In this document: positions 15,700 through 23,634 of the stretch, one piece after another
Position numbering within the stretch: the first letter of the stretch is position 1
How the letters are laid out: every line of letters starts with the position of its first letter
NCBI GenBank assembly: GCA_001556125.1
Contig: LSIG01000093.1
Coordinates: 1 to 24,742 of the forward strand
Direction: 5' to 3'
Length of the DNA: 24,742 bases
From: Rhizobiales bacterium CCH10-E5
GTDB taxonomy: Bacteria > Pseudomonadota > Alphaproteobacteria > Rhizobiales > Beijerinckiaceae
Program-made: the position numbers and the translations under genes
The notes under the pieces: model-generated
The model's input: the letters and a program-made list of their open reading frames with translations, nothing else
Told to the model about the DNA's origin: nothing
The model's database searches: none

Positions 15700-16731
15700 C
15701 TACTCGCCGCGCCCGGCCGACCGGCCGAGGCGCGCCAGCGTCCACAGCGCGCGCGTCGCGCCGGCACGCCCGAGGTCGCCGTCGCGACGCGCGGCGAGCG
15801 TGGCATTCCCCAGCAGCGTCACCGCTTCCATCAGCTTCGCCGTGCTCCAGGCCGAGAGGGCCGCTTCCGTGGTGGCGATGCGCGGATAGGGCAGGCGCAT
15901 CGCCGCGACCATGTCCCGCGCGCTGCGGCCGGCGTCCATCCCCTGGCGGGCCTTCAGCAGCGCGAGAGCATGACGCAGCACGGCGCCGAGCATGACGCCG
16001 GCGTCGAGCCCTTCGCTGGCCAGCTTGGCCTGGGCGAGATCGAGAACGGACAGTTTTCCCGCGAAGACAGCGTCGATCAGCATGGCCTGCTCGCGCTGCG
16101 CCGTGTCGCCGACGATCGCCTCGATATGCCCCTGGGTGACGGCGGGTTCGTCACCCACATAGAGCAGGAGCTTCTCGATCTCGCGGCGCGAGGTCTGGCG
16201 GTCGCCGCCCAGAAGGCCCGCGAGATGGTCGCGGCTGGCGCGATCGATCGATTTGCCCGCGGCACGGACCATCTCGTCGATGATCGTCCCGAGATCGCGG
16301 GCGGCGTCGCCGTAGCAGGGCACGGCGAGGGCGGTCCGGGCGCGCTCGCAGGCGGTGCGCAGCGGGTTGTTGCGCTGCAGGTCGCCCGCCTCGACGATGA
16401 CGATGGCGTCCTTGGACGGCGTCGCCAGCAGAGGCTCGACGGCAGCCAGCAGGGCCTTCGACGTCGGCGAGACCCGGATGCTGCGTCGCCCGCCGAAGAG
16501 GCCGATGGTGTTGGCTTCGTCGACCAGCTTCATCGGATCGGAGGCGATGTCGTCGCCGCTCATCCGGACGAGCTGGAATGCGTCGTCGGGATCGTCGACA
16601 TGGGCGCGGGCGAGGGCCGCGGCGCGTTCAGTCACCAGCCCGGCATCGGGCCCGTAGATCAGGACGAGACGATAGGCCGGATCGAGTTTCGCGAGGGCGC
16701 GGTCCGCCTCATGCGCCTTGATGGCGGCCAT
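15700..16731 (-). CDS. holA: DNA polymerase III delta subunit
   Basis: Clamp-loader subunit that opens the beta sliding clamp. The 343-residue product shows 'RLVLIYGPDAGLVTERAAALA' (N-terminal AAA+-like fold without a working P-loop, as usual for delta), 'NTIGLFGGRRSIRV', which corresponds to the beta-clamp-contacting 'SLF' loop region, 'DAIVIVEAGDLQRNNPLRTACE' and 'REIEKLLLYVGD' with the helical collar domain at the C-terminus. Length matches the family. It follows lptE after 18 bp, and its stop codon faces the parB stop with a 4-bp gap, too short for any separate terminator. Confidence 0.93.
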   Translation of the reverse strand: MAAIKAHEADRALAKLDPAYRLVLIYGPDAGLVTERAAALARAHVDDPDDAFQLVRMSGDDIASDPMKLVDEANTIGLFGGRRSIRVSPTSKALLAAVEPLLATPSKDAIVIVEAGDLQRNNPLRTACERARTALAVPCYGDAARDLGTIIDEMVRAAGKSIDRASRDHLAGLLGGDRQTSRREIEKLLLYVGDEPAVTQGHIEAIVGDTAQREQAMLIDAVFAGKLSVLDLAQAKLASEGLDAGVMLGAVLRHALALLKARQGMDAGRSARDMVAAMRLPYPRIATTEAALSAWSTAKLMEAVTLLGNATLAARRDGDLGRAGATRALWTLARLGRSAGRGE

Positions 16732-16749
16732 GCCGCGTCCCTCGGCCGC

Positions 16750-17301
16750 TCAGCCGGCGAAGAGATCGGCGGCGATCTGTCCGCGGATGAGTGTGGCGAG
16801 GTTTTTGGCCGCGCGGATCTGGGCGTCGCGCGCGGCCCGCACCGTCGCAAAACGCTGCGAGGAGCGCTCATAGGGAGCGCGCACGACGTTCATCCCTTGC
16901 GACACGACTTTGCCGGAGGTCGTGTCGGTGAGGGACCAGTTCGCCGTCGCCACCAGGATTGCCGAATCGGCACGGCCATTGGCGTAGTCGACCGTCACAA
17001 CCTCGAGAGACTCCGAGATCTGGCTCTGGAACTTGAGCCGCTTGGTCCGGTCCGGCTCATTGCCGCCATCGAGCTCGAAGACGAGTTCGTTGCGCAGATA
17101 ATGGCCGATCAGCCCCTTGATCTCCAGGACCTCGATCTCCTTGAACGCATCCTTGATGCTGCCGCCAGTGACGGAGCGCGTGTTCTCGGCATAAAGTGGC
17201 TGGAAGCATCCGCCAGCGGTCGCGGCCGCCAACAGGGCGGCGGCCAGCATGAGGCGGGAGCCCCGCAGGGCTCCGGGACGACCGGTCTCAGAGGACGACA
17301 T
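16750..17301 (-). CDS. lptE: LPS-assembly lipoprotein LptE
   Basis: Outer-membrane lipoprotein that plugs the LptD barrel and helps insert lipopolysaccharide. The 183-residue product begins with a signal sequence and lipobox '[15 protein letters not shown]' (Cys32), and 'C.QPLY' after the lipidated Cys is the hallmark of alphaproteobacterial LptE. The remainder, with '[12 protein letters not shown]' and a basic helical C-terminus, agrees with the family, which is poorly conserved. The ATG at 17301 lies 14 nt inside the leuS 3' end; ATG at 17250 (codon 18) would lose the positive n-region and is less likely. The leuS-lptE-holA order is standard in this group. Confidence 0.9.
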   Translation of the reverse strand: MSSSETGRPGALRGSRLMLAAALLAAATAGGCFQPLYAENTRSVTGGSIKDAFKEIEVLEIKGLIGHYLRNELVFELDGGNEPDRTKRLKFQSQISESLEVVTVDYANGRADSAILVATANWSLTDTTSGKVVSQGMNVVRAPYERSSQRFATVRAARDAQIRAAKNLATLIRGQIAADLFAG

Positions 17302-19912
17302 TCACGATTCTCCCGGGAACCACGATGATCTTGCGGATCTCGCGGCCGTCAAGCGCCTTGGTGACGATCTCCGAGGCCCGCACCAGGGCCTCGACCGCCA
17401 TGATATCCGCATCGGCGGGCACGGTCACCTCGGCGCGCTTCTTGCCGTTGACCTGAACGGGCAGGACGATGCTGTCGTCCTTGAGCAGAGACGCCTCGGC
17501 CACCGGCCAGGCGGCCTCCCCGACGAGCCCGTTCCCGCCCAGCACGCGCCAGCATTCCTCGGCGAGATGCGGCATCATCGGCGCGACGAGCTGCGTCACG
17601 ATGACCCCGGCCTCATGCAGGGCGAAGGCCATGTCGGCCGGCAGGGCTGCAGCCTCGGCGGCGGCGTCCAGTGCTTTCCCGATCGCGTTGGTCAGCGTGT
17701 AGACATGGGCAATGCAGCGGTTGAAGGCCAGCCGCTCGATGTCGTTGCCGACGGCGTCCAGTGCCCGGTGCGTGGCCTTGCGGAGAGTCTGCGCGGCCTC
17801 GCCGAGGGTCGCGGGAGCGGCGGCGGCGTTTCCGGTCCGCTCGGCGATCTCGTTCAGCAGGCGCCAGAGGCGCTGGACGAAGCGTGCGGCGCCCTGCACG
17901 CCCTCGTCGGTCCAGATCACGTCGCGATCCGGCGGCGAATCCGAGAGCATGAACCAGCGAGCCGTGTCGGCGCCGTAGGAGGCGATGATGTCGTCGGGGT
18001 CGACGACGTTCTTCTTCGACTTCGACATCTTCTCGATGGCGCCGATCTCGATCGGCGCCCCGGTCTCGACATGGAAGCCGCGGCGCTCCGCGCCCTCGGT
18101 CTCGATGCGGACATCGCCGGGTTCGACCCAGTTGCCGTCCGCGTCGCGATAGGTCTCATGGACGACCATGCCTTGCGTGAACATGCCGTCGAAGGGCTCG
18201 TCGAGCCCGGCATGGCCGGTCGCCTTCATCGCGCGGGTGAAGAAGCGCGAATAGAGCAGGTGCAGGATCGCGTGCTCGACGCCGCCGATATACTGGTCGA
18301 CGGGCAGGAAGCGGTCGACGACGGCGCGGTCGGTCGGGCTCTCCGTCCGCCAGGGATCGGTGAAGCGCGCGAAATACCAGGACGAGTCGACGAAGGTGTC
18401 CATCGTGTCGGTTTCGCGCCGGGCGGCCGCGCCGCATTGCGGGCAGGCGACGTGCTTCCAGCTCGGATGGTGGTCGAGCGGGTTGCCCGGCCGGTCGAAG
18501 GAGACGTCGTCGGGCAGCTTCACCGGCAGGTCGGCATCGGGAACCGGAACCGTGCCGCAACTCGCGCAATGGATCACGGGAATCGGGCAGCCCCAGTAGC
18601 GCTGACGCGAGATACCCCAGTCGCGCAGGCGGAAATTGACCTTGCGCGCAGCCACGGGCCGGTTGCCGCGGGTCTCGCTCTCGAGGCGCCGCGCGACCTC
18701 CTCCTTCGCCTGGGCGATCGTCAGCCCGTCCAGGAATCGCGAATTGATCATGCGGCCATCGTCGACATAGGCCGTGTCGGTGATGACGAAGCCGGCCGGA
18801 TCGACGCCTTCCGGCGCCACCACCGGCGTGTTGCCGAGGCCGTATTTGTTGACGAAATCGAGGTCGCGCTGGTCATGCGCCGGGCAGCCGAAGATGGCGC
18901 CCGTGCCGTATTCCATCAGGATGAAGTTGGCGACATAGACCGGCAGCGTCCAGGACGGGTCGAAGGGATGCGCGACGCGTAGGCCCGTGTCGAAGCCGAG
19001 CTTTTCGGCCTTGTCGATGTTCTCCTGGGCGGTGCCGGTGCGCTTGCACTCGTCGATGAAGGCCTGCAGCGCGGGGTTTTCGGCCGCGGCGGCCTTGGCG
19101 AGCGGATGATCGGGGGCAATGCCGAGGAACTTCGCACCGAACAGCGTGTCGGGCCGGGTGGTGTAGACCTCGACCTCTTCCGCTCCGAACGCATTCGATT
19201 CGAGCGCGAAACGAACCAGCAACCCCTCGGAGCGGCCGATCCAGTTCTTCTGCATCAGCCGCACCTTGTCGGGCCAGCGGGTCAGCCCCTCGAGAGCGTC
19301 GTGCAGCTCCTGGCCGAAGGCGGTGATCCTGAAGAACCACTGCGTCAGCTCGCGGATCTCGACCGGGGCGCCCGAGCGCCAGCCCTTGCCGTCGATGACC
19401 TGCTCATTGGCGAGCACGGTCTCGTCGACCGGGTCCCAGTTCACCTTCGCCGTCTTGCGGTCGACGAGCCCGGCCTTGAGGAAGTCCAGGAACATCTTCT
19501 GCTGGTGGCGATAATAGGAGGGGTCGCAGGTCGCGAGTTCGCGGCTCCAGTCGAGCGAAAGGCCCATGGACTGCAGCTGCGTGCGCATCGCGGCGATGTT
19601 GGCGTAGGTCCATTCCCGCGGATGCACCTTCTTCTGCTTGGCGGCGTTCTCCGCCGGCAGGCCGAAGGCGTCCCACCCCATCGGGTGCAGCACGGCGAAG
19701 CCCTTCGCGCGCTTGTAGCGCGCGACCACGTCGCCCATGGCATAGTTGCGGACATGGCCCATATGGATGCGGCCCGACGGATAGGGGAACATCTCGAGCA
19801 CGTAGTAGCTCGGCCGCGGGTCGTCGTTGCGCGTCTCGAAGAGCTTGCGCTCCTGCCAGACGGCGCGCCATTTCGGCTCGGATTCCTTGGGATTGTAGCG
19901 TTCGACGGCCAT
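17288..19912 (-). CDS. leuS: Leucyl-tRNA synthetase
   Basis: Class I aminoacyl-tRNA synthetase charging tRNA-Leu. The 874-residue product contains the HIGH-type motif '[16 protein letters not shown]' (HMGH at 50-53), the CP1 editing domain with its threonine-rich '[23 protein letters not shown]', zinc-domain Cys pairs 'CASCG' and 'CPQCG', the catalytic '[13 protein letters not shown]' block, and 'KMSKSKKN' (KMSKS at 628-632). A C-terminal anticodon-binding domain follows. Length matches bacterial LeuRS. It is the first gene of leuS-lptE-holA. Its leader contains a strong hairpin (19947-19974) and a dispersed repeat (19985-20032). Confidence 0.98.
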   Translation of the reverse strand: MAVERYNPKESEPKWRAVWQERKLFETRNDDPRPSYYVLEMFPYPSGRIHMGHVRNYAMGDVVARYKRAKGFAVLHPMGWDAFGLPAENAAKQKKVHPREWTYANIAAMRTQLQSMGLSLDWSRELATCDPSYYRHQQKMFLDFLKAGLVDRKTAKVNWDPVDETVLANEQVIDGKGWRSGAPVEIRELTQWFFRITAFGQELHDALEGLTRWPDKVRLMQKNWIGRSEGLLVRFALESNAFGAEEVEVYTTRPDTLFGAKFLGIAPDHPLAKAAAAENPALQAFIDECKRTGTAQENIDKAEKLGFDTGLRVAHPFDPSWTLPVYVANFILMEYGTGAIFGCPAHDQRDLDFVNKYGLGNTPVVAPEGVDPAGFVITDTAYVDDGRMINSRFLDGLTIAQAKEEVARRLESETRGNRPVAARKVNFRLRDWGISRQRYWGCPIPVIHCASCGTVPVPDADLPVKLPDDVSFDRPGNPLDHHPSWKHVACPQCGAAARRETDTMDTFVDSSWYFARFTDPWRTESPTDRAVVDRFLPVDQYIGGVEHAILHLLYSRFFTRAMKATGHAGLDEPFDGMFTQGMVVHETYRDADGNWVEPGDVRIETEGAERRGFHVETGAPIEIGAIEKMSKSKKNVVDPDDIIASYGADTARWFMLSDSPPDRDVIWTDEGVQGAARFVQRLWRLLNEIAERTGNAAAAPATLGEAAQTLRKATHRALDAVGNDIERLAFNRCIAHVYTLTNAIGKALDAAAEAAALPADMAFALHEAGVIVTQLVAPMMPHLAEECWRVLGGNGLVGEAAWPVAEASLLKDDSIVLPVQVNGKKRAEVTVPADADIMAVEALVRASEIVTKALDGREIRKIIVVPGRIVNVVL

Positions 19913-19946
19913 GGCAGCGGGCTATTCTTGCATGATCGGATGGGGC

Positions 19947-19974
19947 CGGACGGAGACGGCAGCCGTCCCGTCCG
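19947..19974. promoter_or_regulatory. Strong hairpin in the leuS upstream region
   Basis: CGGACGG, a single A, GACGG, a 3-base loop CAG, then CCGTC and CCGTCCG: a 12-bp stem with a one-base bulge. It lies 35-62 bp upstream of the leuS ATG. No T-tract follows in either direction, so it is not an obvious intrinsic terminator. It could be an RNA element of the leuS leader or the outer part of the neighbouring repeat. No T-box features are seen. Confidence 0.5.
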
Positions 19975-19984
19975 CAGGTCAGCG

Positions 19985-20032
19985 CAGGATGGTGGCCGAA
20001 AACCGGTTCCCACTTTTCGGCATCATGCTCTA
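19985..20032. repeat. Dispersed Rhizobiales-type intergenic palindromic repeat
   Basis: The core is an inverted repeat, GCCGAAAA (19995-20002) and TTTTCGGC (20014-20021), with the loop CCGGTTCCCAC, followed by CATCATGCTCTAG. I recognise the pattern AAAACCGGTTCCCACTTTT...ATGCTCTAG as a common short repeat between genes in Hyphomicrobiales. On the minus strand it encodes a 14-codon frame MPKSGNRFSATILR, which is a by-product of the repeat found at many false gene starts. It lies between leuS and the yggS-type gene. Confidence 0.65.
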
Positions 20033-20086
20033 GGACACCATTGAGGCGGCGCGGTCAACGCCGTGCCGGGCATGCGAGGGCTTCCG

Positions 20087-20752
20087 ATGAGCGATACGGT
20101 GACGCGATGGGCGCAGATTCGGTCTGCGATCGCGCAGGCGGCGCGCGATGTCGAGCGCGATCCCGATTCGGTCGCGCTGATCGCCGTGTCGAAGACGATG
20201 CCGGCGGAGGCGATCCTGCCGGTGCTGGAAGCCGGCCAGCGACTTTTCGGCGAGAACTATGTCCAGGAGGCGAAGGCGAAATGGCCGGCGCTGAAGGCGC
20301 GTTTCCCCGATGCGCAGGTCCATATGATCGGACCGCTGCAGTCGAACAAGGCGAGGGAGGCGGTCGAGCTGTTCGACGCGATCCATTCGCTCGACCGCGA
20401 GAGCCTCGCCAGGGAGCTGTCCCGCGAGATCGCGCGCAGCGGGCGCTCGCCGACCCTCTATGTGCAGGTCAACACGGGTGACGAGCCGCAGAAGGGCGGG
20501 GTCAGCCCGGCGGAGATCGACGGCTTCCTCGAGAGCTGCCGCGTCCATCACGGGCTGACGATCGAGGGGCTGATGTGCATTCCCCCGGCCGCCGATCCGC
20601 CCTCGCCGCATTTCGCGCTGCTCGCCAAGATCGCCGCCCGCCACGGCCTGCGCGCCCTGTCGATGGGCATGAGCGCCGATTACGAGGCGGCGATCCAGCT
20701 CGGCGCGACGCATGTGCGAGTCGGCAGCGCGATATTCGGCGCGCGTGGGTAG
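20087..20752 (+). CDS. YggS-family pyridoxal-phosphate homeostasis protein (PLPBP)
   Basis: Single-domain, fold-type III PLP-binding protein related to YggS/PROSC; it has no known enzyme activity and helps maintain PLP homeostasis. The 221-residue product has the PLP lysine in 'VALIAVSKTMPAEAI' (K36), 'LFGENYVQEAKAKW', 'VHMIGPLQSNKAREAVELFDAIHSLDR', 'LYVQVNTGDEPQKGGV', 'GLMCIPP' and the phosphate-binding C-terminal 'LSMGMSADYEAAIQLGATHVRVGSAIFG'. The ATG at 20087 has GAGGG 6 bp upstream; a GTG at 20063 is rejected. It is divergent from leuS and followed directly by a palindromic repeat. Confidence 0.95.
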   Translation: MSDTVTRWAQIRSAIAQAARDVERDPDSVALIAVSKTMPAEAILPVLEAGQRLFGENYVQEAKAKWPALKARFPDAQVHMIGPLQSNKAREAVELFDAIHSLDRESLARELSREIARSGRSPTLYVQVNTGDEPQKGGVSPAEIDGFLESCRVHHGLTIEGLMCIPPAADPPSPHFALLAKIAARHGLRALSMGMSADYEAAIQLGATHVRVGSAIFGARG

Positions 20753-20754
20753 TA

Positions 20755-20857
20755 CGTCATGGTCGGGCTTGACCCGACCATCTCAGGCTGGAGAGGTTCT
20801 GCGCTCCTTTCGGCCGAAGATTCTCGGGTCTTCGCTTCGCTCCGCCCGAGAATGACG
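20755..20857. repeat. Composite palindromic intergenic repeat (REP/BIME-like)
   Basis: Two hairpins lie between the yggS-type stop and the L,D-transpeptidase end. The first is ATGGTCGGG - CTTGA - CCCGACCAT (20759-20781, 9-bp stem). The second is ATTCTCGGG (20820-20828) with CCCGAGAAT (20845-20853), and its loop contains TTCGCTTCGC. The whole unit is bounded by CGTCAT (20755-20760) and its inverse ATGACG (20852-20857). Each half resembles short repeats scattered in Hyphomicrobiales genomes. It may also stop transcription from both convergent genes. Confidence 0.75.
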
Positions 20858-20890
20858 ACCTGGCTGAGGCGGTGTTTGGGCGGAATGCCT

Positions 20891-21460
20891 CTATCTGACC
20901 AGCATCACGCAGCGTCGCGCCAGCCGGGGCAGCACCTTCGCGAAGACATGACGCTCGACCGCGACGCAGCCCGCGGTCGGGGTGAAGCCGGGCCGGGCGA
21001 GATGCCAGAAGATCGCGCTGCCGCGCCCGCGCACGACCGGGGCGTCGTTCCAGCCCAGCTCGACGATGACGTCGTAGAGGTGGTCGTCGCGGGTCAGGCG
21101 TTCTTCGGCCTCGCCGGGCGGGCGGTCGATCAGGCGGTTGTAGCGGCGATCTGCAGCATCGTCGCACCAGGCATCGCGCGGGCCGATGATGCGCAGCGGC
21201 AGAAGGCTGCGCGGCCTGACGATCCGGTCGGCACGGTAGAGCACGCGCCGCAGCGGCAGATCCGCGCGGGGAGTGCGGCCGTCGCCCTCGCGCTTCAGCG
21301 TGCCGATGCCGGAGCGGCCCAGCGCGCAGGGAAAGGCCGTTCCCCCGGCGACGAGAACGCCCTTCCTGCGGTCGCGGACCGAGGCGAAGACGCGCAGCTT
21401 CGAGAGCAGGCGGGGACACTGCTGGAGGCGGCCCGGGCCGGCCCGATCACGGTTTCTCAC
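20891..21460 (-). CDS. L,D-transpeptidase (YkuD-domain) family protein
   Basis: A short YkuD-fold protein. Visible family features are 'GGTAFPCALGRSGIGTLKREGDGRTP' at the domain start, 'RPRSLLPLR' and 'WCDDAADRRYNR', then the catalytic block 'RGRGSAIFWHLARPGFTPTAGCVAVE' with the conserved His and the nucleophilic Cys in 'T.GCV'. YkuD enzymes form or attach 3-3 peptidoglycan cross-links; this short subfamily (about 170-190 residues) is of unproven activity. I see no signal peptide, which is usual for this subgroup but odd for a periplasmic enzyme. The start is uncertain: GTG at 21460 (GGA upstream) leaves room for promoters; ATG at 21520 or 21541 is possible, the latter overlapping the divergent response-regulator ATG. 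Confidence 0.82.
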   Translation of the reverse strand: MRNRDRAGPGRLQQCPRLLSKLRVFASVRDRRKGVLVAGGTAFPCALGRSGIGTLKREGDGRTPRADLPLRRVLYRADRIVRPRSLLPLRIIGPRDAWCDDAADRRYNRLIDRPPGEAEERLTRDDHLYDVIVELGWNDAPVVRGRGSAIFWHLARPGFTPTAGCVAVERHVFAKVLPRLARRCVMLVR

Positions 21461-21539
21461 GGGAATTCCATTGCGCGTGACTTGCGGTCGGGATTCGGCG
21501 GGCTCATGGTGACGGTTCATTTCTCGTGCGAACGATCCC

Positions 21540-22226
21540 ATGCCCGCCGTGCATCATATCCTGCTGGTCGATGACGACCAGACCCTGCGAGACGCGCTCG
21601 CCGAGCAGCTCGCGCTCTATGACGAGTTCAAGCTCTCGACCGCCGGCACCGCCACGGGCGCCGTCAAGGCGGTGCAGGCGGAGCGCATCGACCTCGCCAT
21701 CATGGATGTCGGCCTGCCCGACATGGACGGGCGCGAGGCGGTGAAGCTGATGCGCAAGAACGGCTTCAAGAGCCCGGTGATCATGCTCACCGGCCAGGGC
21801 TCGGATGCCGATACGGTGCTGGGGCTCGAAGCCGGCGCCAATGACTATGTCGTCAAGCCGTTCAAGTTCGCCGTGCTCCTGGCGCGCATCCGCGCCCATC
21901 TGCGGCAATATGAGGCGAGCGAGGACGCGGTCTTCCAGGTCGGCCCCTACACTTTCCATCCCGGGTCCAAGCTGCTCGTCAGCGAAAAGGGCTCGAAGAC
22001 CAAGCTGACCGAGAAGGAGACCGCGATCCTGCGCTTCCTCTACCGGGCGGGGCGCAAGCCGATCGCCCGCGAGGTGCTGCTGCAGGAGGTCTGGGGCTAC
22101 AACAGCCAGGTCACCACCCACACGCTCGAGACGCATATCTACCGGCTGCGGCAGAAGATCGAGCCCGATCCGGGCAATGCCCGCCTGCTGGTGACGGATG
22201 CCGGCGGCTACCGGCTCAACCCCTAG
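21540..22226 (+). CDS. OmpR-family response regulator transcription factor
   Basis: Two-domain DNA-binding response regulator of 228 residues. The receiver domain shows 'ILLVDDDQTLRDAL' (acidic pair about D11-D13), the phospho-acceptor D56 in 'LAIMDVGLPDMDG', 'VIMLTGQGSD' (conserved Thr) and 'GANDYVVKPFKFAVLLARIRAHLR' (conserved Lys and Pro). The C-terminal winged-helix domain has 'LTEKETAILRFLYRAGRKPIAREVLLQEVWGYNSQVTTHTLETHIYRLRQKIEPDP', the OmpR/PhoB recognition helix and wing. No histidine kinase lies next to it, so it may be an orphan or served at a distance. A CNB-domain gene follows after 3 bp, presumably in the same operon. Confidence 0.93.
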   Translation: MPAVHHILLVDDDQTLRDALAEQLALYDEFKLSTAGTATGAVKAVQAERIDLAIMDVGLPDMDGREAVKLMRKNGFKSPVIMLTGQGSDADTVLGLEAGANDYVVKPFKFAVLLARIRAHLRQYEASEDAVFQVGPYTFHPGSKLLVSEKGSKTKLTEKETAILRFLYRAGRKPIAREVLLQEVWGYNSQVTTHTLETHIYRLRQKIEPDPGNARLLVTDAGGYRLNP

Positions 22227-22229
22227 GAC

Positions 22230-22694
22230 ATGGCCCTCGACGACGACATCGCCCTGCTGGCCCGGCAGCCGCTGCTGAGCCTGATGGAGCGCGATGCGCT
22301 GCGTCTGCTCGCCTTCGCGGCCGAGAGCCGGATCCTGCGGGCCGGGGACGTGCTGTTCCGCGTCGGCGAGCCCTCGGACGGGGCGGTGCTGGTGATCTCG
22401 GGCGCGGTGGCGCTCGACAGCCGCGAGGATGGACAGCCCGCGCAGGAAATCGTCGGGCCGGGCGCGCTGATCGGCGAGACGGCGCTGTTTGCCGCTGTGG
22501 CGCGGCCCGTGACGGCGATTGCGCGCGAACCGACGCAGGTGATGCGGCTGTCGCGCAGCGTGATGCGCCGCGTCCTGGCCGAATCGCCGGCTTCGGCGGA
22601 GGCGATCGCCGCGGCGGTGGCGCAGCGGCTGCAGGGCTTCGTCGGGCAACTCACCGCCGTACAGGAGGCGCTGACGGCCCTGGAGCGCGGCTGA
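22230..22694 (+). CDS. Stand-alone cyclic-nucleotide-binding-domain protein
   Basis: The 154-residue product is almost entirely one Crp/Fnr-type cyclic-nucleotide-binding fold: 'ILRAGDVLFRVGEPSDGAVLVISGAVAL', then 'IVGPGALIGETALFAAVARPVTAIAREPTQVMRLSR', where 'GALIGETALF' corresponds to the phosphate-binding cassette and R92 region. It lacks a DNA-binding helix-turn-helix, so it is not a normal Crp/Fnr regulator. Ligand is unknown. The ATG is 3 bp after the response-regulator stop, with AGGA overlapping that stop, so it is probably translated from the same mRNA. It might act as a sensory partner of the regulator; this is inference. It is convergent with xthA (9-bp gap). Confidence 0.88.
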   Translation: MALDDDIALLARQPLLSLMERDALRLLAFAAESRILRAGDVLFRVGEPSDGAVLVISGAVALDSREDGQPAQEIVGPGALIGETALFAAVARPVTAIAREPTQVMRLSRSVMRRVLAESPASAEAIAAAVAQRLQGFVGQLTAVQEALTALERG

Positions 22695-22703
22695 GGGCGC
22701 GCC

Positions 22704-23519
22704 TCAGAGCTCCAGCGTCACGGTCACAGGGACATGGTCGGAGGGGCGCTCCCAGCCCCGCGCCTCGCGCAGGAAGGTGACGTCGCGCAGCGACGGCGTC
22801 AGCGCATCCGACAGCCAGATATGGTCGAGCCTTCGGCCGCGGTTGGAGGCCTCCCAGTCGGCGGCGCGATAGCTCCACCAGCTGTAGAGCTTCTCCGGCT
22901 CCGGGCGCAGCCGGCGGGCCGCATCGGTCCAGCCGCCCTCGGAGCGCAGCTTCTCCAGCGTCGTCGTTTCGATCGGCGTGTGGCTGACGACGTCGAGCAA
23001 CTGCTTGTGGCTCCAGACATCGTGCTCGTAGGGCGCGATGTTGAGGTCGCCGACCAGAATCGCCGGCCGGTCGGTCGGCCGCTTGGCGACGTTCCAGGCG
23101 CCGATTTCGTCGAGGAAGGCGAGCTTGTGGGCGAATTTCTCGTTCTTCTCGGGATCGGGAATGTCGCCGCCGGCGGGGATGTAGAAATTATGGATCGCGA
23201 TGCCGGCGGCGGCCCCTGCTGCGGCATCCAGCACCACGGTCATGTGGCGGGCGTCGTTGCGGCCGCACATCGCCATCGCGTCGCGTTCGCTGAAGGGCAG
23301 CTTCGAGAGGATCGCGACGCCGTTATAGCCCTTCTGGCCGATGAAGGCCTGGTGGATATAGCCGGCCTTCTCGAAGGCCTTGGCCGGAAACTGGTCGTCC
23401 GGCGTCTTGGTTTCCTGGAGGCACAGGATGTCCGGCGCATGACGCGTCAGGAAATCGGTGATCATGCTGATGCGCAGCCTGACCGAGTTGATGTTCCAGC
23501 TGGTGACGGTGAGTTGCAC
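22704..23519 (-). CDS. xthA: Exodeoxyribonuclease III
   Basis: AP endonuclease and 3'-5' exonuclease acting in base-excision repair. The 271-residue product contains the family residues N9 in 'TSWNINSVRLR', E36 in 'DILCLQETK', Y113 in 'IHNFYIPAGGD', D158 and N160 in 'LVGDLNIAP', 'GRRLDHIWLS' and the catalytic H262 in 'PSDHVPV'. The GTG at 23519 gives MQLTVTSWNINSV, the expected length. The open frame continues upstream to 23762, overlapping lolA, but that extension is rejected. The gene follows lolA (115-bp gap), and the ftsK-lolA-xthA order is common in alphaproteobacteria. Confidence 0.95.
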   Translation of the reverse strand: MQLTVTSWNINSVRLRISMITDFLTRHAPDILCLQETKTPDDQFPAKAFEKAGYIHQAFIGQKGYNGVAILSKLPFSERDAMAMCGRNDARHMTVVLDAAAGAAAGIAIHNFYIPAGGDIPDPEKNEKFAHKLAFLDEIGAWNVAKRPTDRPAILVGDLNIAPYEHDVWSHKQLLDVVSHTPIETTTLEKLRSEGGWTDAARRLRPEPEKLYSWWSYRAADWEASNRGRRLDHIWLSDALTPSLRDVTFLREARGWERPSDHVPVTVTLEL

Positions 23520-23634
23520 GCGCGCGCTTCCGGCAAAGAGAGGTGCCGGAAACTGGTTCGGGGCGGCGTGAAAAGCAAGCCGGATTGGCGCCGTCGGGTC
23601 GATGACCCGCCGCCGAGCGCGACGAGGCGGAACG

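Noticed and set aside
20001..20030. 14-codon frame MPKSGNRFSATILR on the minus strand as a leuS leader peptide
   Set aside because: The frame is a product of the dispersed repeat, occurs in the same form at many unrelated places in Hyphomicrobiales, and has only one leucine codon, so it is unlikely to be an attenuation peptide.
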